Shown: piece after piece, positions 1 through 5,173 of the stretch
Layout: every line of letters begins with the position of its first letter
Position numbering within the stretch: the first letter of the stretch is position 1
Source of the DNA: Bacillota bacterium
GTDB taxonomy: Bacteria > Bacillota > Clostridia > Acetivibrionales > DSM-2933
Assembly: GCA_030705945.1 (NCBI GenBank)
Contig: JAUZPS010000238.1
Location: 1 to 7,265 of the forward strand
Direction of reading: 5' to 3'
Length of the DNA: 7,265 bases
The notes under the pieces: model-generated
The model's input: the letters and a program-made list of their open reading frames with translations, nothing else
Databases searched by the model: none
Told to the model about the DNA's origin: nothing
Made by a program: the position numbers and the translations under genes

Positions 1-595
1 AATTTGCCATACCTTCACTCAGATTCCTTGCTATATCACGAAGCATGGTTGTTTTGCCGCATTGAGGAGGAGATAAAAGGAGGGTGTTGTAGATATCCTT
101 TTCATTTTTTAGAATATACTTCATTATCTTCTGGGAACACCCTAGCGCTTCTTTTGACACCCTTATATTTAACCCCGACACATCTTTTATATTTTTTATA
201 TTTTCTCCCTCAATAACTGTTCTACCGCATATTCCAACCCTATGCCCTCCCTTTAACGTTAAATAACCATTTCTTATATCTTCTACAAATGCGTAAATTG
301 AATTTTGACTCATAAGCTCCAGTGTCTTCATTATCTCATTCTGAGAAACCCTTCTTGGAGAAATACATTCTTTATTAACTCGTCCGTTATGCTCCAAAAA
401 CATGTCCCCCATTGAATATCCAAGCATTAATGGTTTGTCTGCTCTCATCCTAATTTCTTCCAACAAGCTTAATTCTTTCGGATCAACTTTTAGCAATAAA
501 TTTCGTAATTCTAGCGGCAAGTAGTTAAGGATTTCTTCTTTGAACCTTTCAAAGCGCAAGTTTATCTCACTTTTTATATCCTCTTTTGCAATCAT
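1..595 (-). CDS. spoIIIAA: Stage III sporulation protein AA (SpoIIIAA), N-terminal part, runs off the window
   Basis: SpoIIIAA is the ATPase of the SpoIIIA-SpoIIQ channel complex, which joins mother cell and forespore after engulfment. This is family knowledge; the sequence supports the family. The ATG at 593-595 follows a strong AAGGAGG ribosome site about 7 nt upstream, and 198 codons are open to the window edge with no stop. A complete family member is a little over 300 residues, so the C-terminal third is missing only because the window ends. Residues about 99-125 (SIYAFVEDIRNGYLTLKGG, then HRVGICGR) are the typical conserved block before the ATPase core. Residues 175-183 (SPPQCGKTT) form the P-loop with K181 and T182, followed by MLRDIAR. 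The first Walker A glycine is Ser here. It probably heads the spoIIIAA-AH operon leftwards; those genes lie outside. An intrinsic terminator upstream suggests its own promoter, expected to be sigma-E dependent, but I could not pick one. Confidence 0.95.
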   Translation of the reverse strand, partial: MIAKEDIKSEINLRFERFKEEILNYLPLELRNLLLKVDPKELSLLEEIRMRADKPLMLGYSMGDMFLEHNGRVNKECISPRRVSQNEIMKTLELMSQNSIYAFVEDIRNGYLTLKGGHRVGICGRTVIEGENIKNIKDVSGLNIRVSKEALGCSQKIMKYILKNEKDIYNTLLLSPPQCGKTTMLRDIARNLSEGMAN

Positions 596-721
596 ATTAT
601 CTCCTCCTTTGTAACATCTTCTGTAATTTATCATAGACGTTTTAACCGCATTTTTAATGTAAAATCTTTTCTCAACTTATATAGAATATAAATATTAATA
701 TTTGTCCAAATTTATGCCAAT

Positions 722-756
722 AAAAAAAGAATGATTTAGAAAATCATTCTTTTTTT
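722..756 (-). terminator. Intrinsic terminator between the efp/CD1247-like genes and spoIIIAA
   Basis: A perfect 16-bp inverted repeat (722-737 against 741-756) has a 3-nt loop (AGA). The core is GAATGATTT/AAATCATTC, with seven A on one side and seven T on the other. On the minus strand this gives a stem followed by a T run, a classic rho-independent terminator. It is symmetrical enough to work in both directions. It lies 139 nt past the stop of the small Cys-rich gene and 127 nt before the spoIIIAA start, so it should insulate the sporulation operon from housekeeping transcription. Confidence 0.8.
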
Positions 757-783
757 ATTATAAAAATATTGATTATAAAATTA

Positions 784-898
784 TTTTAATTTATTAAAAG
801 TGATTAATCTTTTACATTTGCCTATCACAAAATAACGTTAAAGCGTTCGTTATTTCGCTCCGTCAAATGTAAGATTAATAGCGCTTTTAATTTATTAA
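784..898. repeat. MITE-like foldback: imperfect terminal inverted repeats inside 14-bp direct repeats
   Basis: Two exact 14-bp copies of TTTTAATTTATTAA (784-797 and 885-898) flank an 87-bp segment. The segment's ends are imperfect inverted repeats: 798-820 reads inward as ATTAATCTTTTACATTTG, and 864-884 on the opposite strand reads GCGCTATTAATCTTACATTTG with a 2-nt gap. A smaller nested inverted repeat, AAATAACG/CGTTATTT (830-837, 848-855), sits inside. There is no ORF. The right direct repeat contains the stop codon (895-897) of the neighbouring gene. This resembles a small non-autonomous element with a target duplication. However, the direct repeats are AT-rich and near-palindromic, so they may be part of the foldback rather than a true duplication. 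Confidence 0.5.
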
Positions 899-1296
899 TC
901 CTCTTCATCACTGCAATCATCACAGCCACAGTCGCAGTCCCAATCTATTTCAATCTTTTTATTGCAATGGGGACATTCAATCTCGTCACTATCTTCATCT
1001 AGTTCTTCAGGATCAAAAGTAAAAATTTCGTTACAGTATGGACATTCGATTTCATGAATATGTTCATCTTCATCATCAAATAATTCTTTTGCCATATCTG
1101 ATACATCCTCATCAATATTGTCAACCTGCTCAGATAAATCATCAAAGGATTCTTCTAAGTCTACGACTGTGATTGCAATATCATCCATAACTTCAAGCAT
1201 AGCCTTCAACAATTTTCCTTCATTAGTTGAATCGCTTATATTCATGCCTTCTGCAAGACCTTTCAAATAAGCAACCCTTTCCTTTAAATAGCTCAT
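895..1296 (-). CDS. CD1247-like small acidic protein with zinc-ribbon cysteine pairs
   Basis: A 133-residue protein with a GAGGTG ribosome site 5 nt before the ATG. Residues 1-75 are charged and heptad-like (LKERVAYLKGLAEGMNI, later DLEESFDDLSEQVDNIDEDV), consistent with a helical coiled coil. Residues 85-88 (CPYC) and 108-111 (CPHC) form a four-cysteine zinc ribbon spanning an acidic insert. The tail 121-128 (CDCGCDDC) adds four more cysteines and ends in an acidic stretch. The start and architecture fit the clostridial family named for C. difficile CD1247, whose function is unknown to me. It follows efp by only 38 nt and is probably co-transcribed with it. It occupies the position of yqhV between efp and spoIIIAA in Bacillus, but does not look like a membrane protein. 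A regulatory or metal-binding role is inference only. Confidence 0.8.
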   Translation of the reverse strand: MSYLKERVAYLKGLAEGMNISDSTNEGKLLKAMLEVMDDIAITVVDLEESFDDLSEQVDNIDEDVSDMAKELFDDEDEHIHEIECPYCNEIFTFDPEELDEDSDEIECPHCNKKIEIDWDCDCGCDDCSDEED

Positions 1297-1334
1297 ATTA
1301 ACACCTCAAAATGTTTTTATTTATAGTATTACCC

Positions 1335-1892
1335 TTAAGCTCTTTCCATATACTCACCAGTTCTTGTATCAATTCTAATTCTGTCTCCCTGGTTAACAAA
1401 TAGCGGCACCTTAATGACAGCTCCTGTTTCAACAGTCGCAGGCTTAGTTGCTCCTGTTGCGGTATCACCCTTAAAGCCTGGCTCAGTTTCAATAATTTCC
1501 AACTCAACAAATGTCGGAGGTTCTATTCCAAAGACATTGCCTTTATGTGAAAGTATTTTAACTACTTCATTCTCTTTTACAAATTTGAGCGCATCCCCCA
1601 TTGAGTTCTTGCTTATAGGCATTTGCTCAAAAGTTTCTACATCCATAAAGTAGAAAAGATCGCCATCGTTATATAGATATTGCATGTCCTTTCTTTCTAT
1701 ATGAGCTTTTGGCATTTTGTCAGTAGGGTTAAAAGTTCTTTCAACTGTTGCCCCTGTAATGATGTTTTTCAATCTTGTTCTAACAAACGCTGCTCCTTTT
1801 CCGGGCTTTACATGCTGAAACTCAACTACCTGAAATATCTGCCCGTCCAATTCAAAAGTCGCGCCGTTTCTAAAATCTCCTGCTGTTATCAT
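1335..1892 (-). CDS. efp: Elongation factor P
   Basis: EF-P binds ribosomes stalled on consecutive prolines, between the P and E sites, and promotes peptide bond formation. The 185-residue length is normal for the family. The N-terminal KOW-like domain covers about 1-64, with the tip loop VKPGKGAAF placing Lys32 at the position modified in Bacillus EF-P. The two OB domains follow (about 65-128 and 129-185). The EF-P signature is intact at 150-169 (K-P-A, then G, then KVPLFV and G). The ATG at 1890-1892 has a GGAGGG ribosome site 8 nt upstream. No modification gene is visible nearby. It lies 212 nt after the M24 peptidase gene and 38 nt before the CD1247-like gene. A plausible promoter lies at 1983-2011. 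Confidence 0.98.
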   Translation of the reverse strand: MITAGDFRNGATFELDGQIFQVVEFQHVKPGKGAAFVRTRLKNIITGATVERTFNPTDKMPKAHIERKDMQYLYNDGDLFYFMDVETFEQMPISKNSMGDALKFVKENEVVKILSHKGNVFGIEPPTFVELEIIETEPGFKGDTATGATKPATVETGAVIKVPLFVNQGDRIRIDTRTGEYMERA

Positions 1893-1982
1893 CTAATTTT
1901 CCCTCCAAATTTTATATAGGTCTTAGCTTTATATCCACTTTATGGATTATAATACTTTGAAATGAATGATTTTTAAAATCCG

Positions 1983-2011
1983 ATTATTTACTAATGTTTG
2001 TCTATTTTCAA
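1983..2011 (-). promoter_or_regulatory. Candidate sigma-A promoter for efp
   Basis: Read on the minus strand, TTGAAA (2006-2011) and AATAAT (1983-1988) are separated by exactly 17 nt. Each hexamer matches the sigma-A consensus at 5 of 6 bases. The -10 lies about 90 nt before the efp ATG. A perfect TATAAT also occurs on the minus strand at 1946-1951, but without a good -35. The DNA is very AT-rich, so chance matches are likely. The absence of a hairpin terminator after the upstream peptidase gene means read-through is also possible. Confidence 0.4.
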
Positions 2012-2104
2012 TATAATGATAATATACACGATATTTACCAGCGCCATTCATTAGTCCAATAAAGAATTTCACATAGTTAATATTAAATTAAATTCATATT
2101 TATT

Positions 2105-3205
2105 TCAAGAAAAATTTTCTAATATTATTATATCCTTTGTTGAAGAAGTTAAAATCTCAGGATTATCATCGTTGATTACTACCATATCTTCAATTCGAAC
2201 TCCGCCAAATCCTTCTACGTATATACCCGGTTCCACAGTCACAACCATTCCATTTTCCAATAAAACTTCTCCACTTATTGAAAGTCTCGGCTCCTCATGT
2301 ACTTCGATTCCGACTCCATGTCCTAACGAATGTCCAAAATTCGGACCATACCCATTCTCTTTTATTATGTTTCTTGCAACGCTGTCAATTTCTTTGCCCT
2401 TAAGTCCTGCAAACGCGGATTTTGAAGCTTCTATCTGAGCTTTTAATACTATATTATAAATTTTAAGAATTTCTTTATTTGGCTCTCCTAAAAACACAGT
2501 CCTCGTCATATCAGAGCAATAATTATTGTAAATGCAGCCAAAATCTAAAGTTATTACATCTCCCATCTCAACAACTTTTTCTGATGCCACTCCATGCGGA
2601 AGCGCAGCTCTTTTTCCAGATGCTACAATAGTGTCAAATGACACGCCCAAAGCGCCCTGCTTTTTCATGTAATACTCAAGTTCGGCGGCAATTTCAATTT
2701 CTTTTATCCCTGGCTTAATATATTTAATGACGTGATTAAAACCATCATCAGCAATCTTAACCGCTTTTTTAATTTGAACAAGTTCTTCTTCATCCTTAAT
2801 AAGTCTTAATTGCTCGATAGTTGAGCCAATTGGCAAAAGTTCCGTTTCCAATCCCTCTTTAAATTGGTTGAATTTTTCTACGGTAAGATAATTATCTTCA
2901 AATCCAAGCTTTTTAATACTCATTCTCCTTATCAAATTGTTTAATGTATCAATCAATTTACCTTGATACTCAACTATTTCATAGTCCGGAGCCTGAATAT
3001 GAGACTGTTCAGTGTATCTAAAGTCGGTTATTAAAAAAGCGTCTGTCTTTGATATCAATAAAAATGCGGATGACCCAGTAAACCCTGAAAGATAAAAATA
3101 ATTTTCTCTTTTACAAATCAGAACAGCTTCAATATTTTTATTTGACATCCTGTCTCTGAGCTTCCTCAACCGACTGTCTATAATACTTTCGTTAACATTT
3201 GCCAT
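2105..3205 (-). CDS. yqhT: M24 family Xaa-Pro peptidase (YqhT-like)
   Basis: A cytoplasmic dinuclear metallopeptidase cleaving next to proline, used in turnover of proline-containing peptides. The 366 residues fit the two-domain family. Residues about 10-135 form the creatinase-like N-terminal domain (NYFYLSGFTGSSAFLLI). Residues about 140-366 form the pita-bread catalytic fold. All five metal ligands are visible: D221 (TLDFG), D232 (CSDMTRT), H296 (GHSLGHGVG), E325 (VTVEPG) and E339 (GGVRIED). The substrate-site His is H204 (LPHG). The ATG at 3203-3205 has a rather distant GAAAGG ribosome site (12 nt), which suggests modest translation. No signal peptide is seen. Its place between aroQ and efp matches B. 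subtilis yqhT. Aminopeptidase P versus prolidase (dipeptide) specificity cannot be decided from sequence. Confidence 0.93.
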   Translation of the reverse strand: MANVNESIIDSRLRKLRDRMSNKNIEAVLICKRENYFYLSGFTGSSAFLLISKTDAFLITDFRYTEQSHIQAPDYEIVEYQGKLIDTLNNLIRRMSIKKLGFEDNYLTVEKFNQFKEGLETELLPIGSTIEQLRLIKDEEELVQIKKAVKIADDGFNHVIKYIKPGIKEIEIAAELEYYMKKQGALGVSFDTIVASGKRAALPHGVASEKVVEMGDVITLDFGCIYNNYCSDMTRTVFLGEPNKEILKIYNIVLKAQIEASKSAFAGLKGKEIDSVARNIIKENGYGPNFGHSLGHGVGIEVHEEPRLSISGEVLLENGMVVTVEPGIYVEGFGGVRIEDMVVINDDNPEILTSSTKDIIILENFS

Positions 3206-3309
3206 GTTGATTTAAATCCTTTCGAGTTTTATTAAATTTATTAAATTACAAGCGCTATTAATCTTCATTTCTTACTTGCAGGGCCTTTACTTAAAATATG
3301 TAACACTGC
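3206..3309. other. 104-nt aroQ/peptidase intergenic with a copy of the foldback arm
   Basis: Positions 3250-3265 on the plus strand (AAGCGCTATTAATCTT) match exactly, over 16 nt, the minus strand of the inverted-repeat arm at 871-886. In both places an AT-rich run (TTATTAAATT type) precedes the match and CATTT follows it closely. The rest of the gap shows no terminator-like hairpin with a T run, so transcription from aroQ into the peptidase gene is possible. The copy could be a remnant of the element at 784-898. With only 16 nt of match in AT-rich DNA the relation is suggestive rather than proven. Confidence 0.4.
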
Positions 3310-3738
3310 CTAAAGCAATTTTGCCGCATGCAATCCTAGTATATAACTTTTACTTCCAAAACCGCAGATTTGACCCACGCATACAGGCGCAATTACTGAC
3401 TTGCTCCTGAATTCCTCCCTGCTATGTATATTTGACAGATGTATCTCAATAGCTGGAATCTCAACGGCTTTTATTGCATCCCTTATTGCGTAGCTGTAAT
3501 GAGTATATGCTCCCGGGTTTATAATGAGAACATCATAAACTCCTCTTGCCCCGTGTATTTTGTCAATTATTTCACCCTCATGGTTTGACTGCATAAAGTC
3601 AAAATCAATACCTATAATATTAGCTTCCTCACTAACCTTCTGAGCAATATCCTGCAAAGTTTCAACGCCATAGACATTTTTCTCCCTAATTCCAAGCATA
3701 TTTAAATTAGGACCGTTTAGAATCAAAACTTTCTTCAT
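3310..3738 (-). CDS. aroQ: Type II 3-dehydroquinate dehydratase
   Basis: Catalyses 3-dehydroquinate to 3-dehydroshikimate, step three of the shikimate pathway, in the cytoplasm as a dodecamer. The 142-residue size is typical. The N-terminal signature LILNGPNLNMLGIRE is present, with R18 and the catalytic tyrosine Y23 (NVYG) on the flexible lid. N74 lies in IINPGAYTH. The catalytic histidine is H100 in IEIHLSNIHSREEFR, followed by R111, and the substrate-binding end VIAPVCVGQICGFGSKSY is intact. The ATG overlaps the TGA of the upstream gene (ATGA at 3735-3738), and the ribosome site GGGGAGG lies 7 nt ahead inside that gene, implying translational coupling. No other shikimate genes are in the window. 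Matches yqhS in the Bacillus order. Confidence 0.97.
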   Translation of the reverse strand: MKKVLILNGPNLNMLGIREKNVYGVETLQDIAQKVSEEANIIGIDFDFMQSNHEGEIIDKIHGARGVYDVLIINPGAYTHYSYAIRDAIKAVEIPAIEIHLSNIHSREEFRSKSVIAPVCVGQICGFGSKSYILGLHAAKLL

Positions 3739-4601
3739 ATATTAACCTCCCCAAAAATTGTTTTATAAATACTTTTAAGTTTCAATGCATCTTCAGCCAT
3801 ATTTCCCCTTGACTCACATATAACAACTGGCTCCATAGCTTTTTCGCATATCAATTGCGCAAGCGGCTCAAATTCCGGCCCATACTGGGTATCATCCAAT
3901 GTCCAGTGCCTTTTTTCTCCGCCCTTGGTAAACTCAATCCTGCTAAAATGAATATGAATTTTTCTTAGCCTATCTATTCCAAGCTTACTTTCAATTTTAT
4001 ATAGGACACTGGAAAAATCAGATTTTGATTTTAATGCTCCCATTCCTCTTGCATGAAGGTGTCCGAAATCAATTGTAGGTATAAGCCTGTCATCATTGCC
4101 GCATATATCTAGTATCTCATCAAGATCCCCCAATTGATTTTTCTTTCCCAAAACCTCAGGACATATGGATATATTGCCAAGTCCCATACCATCAGCTTCA
4201 CTGATTGCAATTTTTAACGTTTTTATTGCAGTATCTAATGCCCATTCTCGGCTTACTTTACTGCAAGAACCGATATGAACCACAATTCTAGATGCCCCCA
4301 TCCACGAGGCAGCCTCTAATGATTCAATAATATACTTTATTGAGTTGTCGCGCTTCTCCTTTTCAGTACTTGCAAGATTTATGTAATAAGGCGAGTGAAT
4401 GCTTAAGAATATATCATTAAGTTCTGCTTCCTGACCTAATTTATGAGCTGTCTCCTTACTGATCTTAACTCCTTTGCCGCATTGATATTCATAAGCCTCC
4501 AGCCCTTTTTTCCTGAGCCAACCAGGCATCTGTAAAGATGCTTTGTTTCCTTCCTCATAGAAGCTTTCTGAGTTTCCGGAAGGTCCAAATCTTATCATCA
4601 T
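3735..4601 (-). CDS. Endonuclease IV-like TIM-barrel protein (AP endonuclease family 2)
   Basis: A 288-residue protein resembling E. coli Nfo in length and in the spacing of metal ligands: H69 (SIHSPYY), H109 (VVHIG), E149 (CPEV), D178 and H181 (IDFGH), H216 or H218 (IHIHF), H232 (KRHW) and E263 (CESRG). Nfo is a three-zinc AP endonuclease for base excision repair. The Asp that precedes the last histidine in Nfo (D-R-H) appears to be Lys here (K-R-H), so one zinc may bind differently. The start RFGPSGNSESFYEEG also differs from the Nfo N-terminus. It may be a DNA repair enzyme or a sugar-phosphate isomerase-type relative; I would call family, not reaction. Two ATGs are possible: 4601, 4 nt after the AAGGAG site, or 4598, at a better 7-nt spacing (287 residues). 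The 3' end overlaps aroQ by 4 nt, so the two form an operon. Confidence 0.75.
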   Translation of the reverse strand: MMIRFGPSGNSESFYEEGNKASLQMPGWLRKKGLEAYEYQCGKGVKISKETAHKLGQEAELNDIFLSIHSPYYINLASTEKEKRDNSIKYIIESLEAASWMGASRIVVHIGSCSKVSREWALDTAIKTLKIAISEADGMGLGNISICPEVLGKKNQLGDLDEILDICGNDDRLIPTIDFGHLHARGMGALKSKSDFSSVLYKIESKLGIDRLRKIHIHFSRIEFTKGGEKRHWTLDDTQYGPEFEPLAQLICEKAMEPVVICESRGNMAEDALKLKSIYKTIFGEVNI

Positions 4602-5173
4602 AACTCTCCTTATTTTTTAGTATCCAATGTATTAGCATTAGTATTATTAGCGCTAGTATTATTTAATTTAAGAAAGTTTTTATGTTAAACTATATTAATT
4701 TGATTATTGTCTTAAAGATATAAATATAGAGTTATTATATACTTGAAAAGCTAAAAAATAAAGGAAAGATTTGCATAAAAAAGCTCTTAAATATAATTTG
4801 TTTTAAAATCTTAAATCATACATTATAACCCATTACAAACCTCAAGATCGCGATAGATAGCCGAAACTTTTGCGCGTAATCTAAACATATTCCCATAAAT
4901 AATAATACATATTTACAATAAAAACCCATTAACAGGCGTATAATTTCTATTATTCTAATAAATTATAAAGTTTTATGAATTAAATTTTTAGATATTGAGA
5001 TTTAGAAGAAGAAGAGTATTTAATACTTATAGAATTCATTAATGAATATAGACCTTAAAATTAATATAATGACCAAGACCAGAGCAAAATACCAAACTTT
5101 CAGTATTTTTCTCTGGTCTATAATTAACTATTTTGACTTCTAATTATTTAATCTTTAGCGTTTTCTTTTAAAT
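4602..5173. other. 572-nt AT-rich intergenic region, no gene recognised
   Basis: No credible ORF occurs on either strand. It holds the 3' hairpin of the CBM3 gene (5077-5118). Near the endonuclease IV-like start there is a 15-nt-spaced direct repeat, TAGTATTATT (4639-4648 and 4654-4663), around an AGCGCT core. Minus-strand TATAAT hexamers occur at 4734-4739 and 4822-4827, but neither has a convincing -35, so no promoter is called. A more GC-balanced patch at about 4850-4885 (GATCGCGATAGATAGCCG) stands out from its surroundings. I could not fold it into any riboswitch I know. Confidence 0.6.
5077..5118 (-). terminator. Large hairpin downstream of the CBM3 gene, probable terminator
   Basis: GACCAGAG (5077-5084) plus AAAATAC pairs with GTATTTT plus CTCTGGTC (5111-5118): 15 base pairs with one C/T mismatch and a 10-nt loop. 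It lies 55 nt after the stop of the minus-strand CBM3 gene. On the minus strand the downstream sequence (TTGGTCATTATATTAATTTT) is T-rich but lacks an unbroken T run. It may act as a terminator or as an mRNA 3'-end stabiliser. Confidence 0.55.

Noticed and set aside
4..216. Plus-strand 70-residue frame
   Set aside because: It is antisense to the conserved SpoIIIAA P-loop region and resembles no protein.
596..720. Sigma-E promoter for spoIIIAA
   Set aside because: A sigma-E promoter is expected from the biology. The candidate -10 boxes (for example TTTACATT on the minus strand) match at only about 5 of 8 bases, without a suitable -35 at 13-15 nt.
1298..1510. Minus-strand 70-residue frame overlapping the end of efp
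   Set aside because: It lies almost wholly inside efp in another frame; its amino-acid sequence has no recognisable feature.
4845..4900. Possible riboswitch around the GATCGCGATAGATAGCCG patch
   Set aside because: I compared it mentally with the c-di-GMP, preQ1 and fluoride classes; the conserved cores are missing and no stable multi-helix fold was evident.
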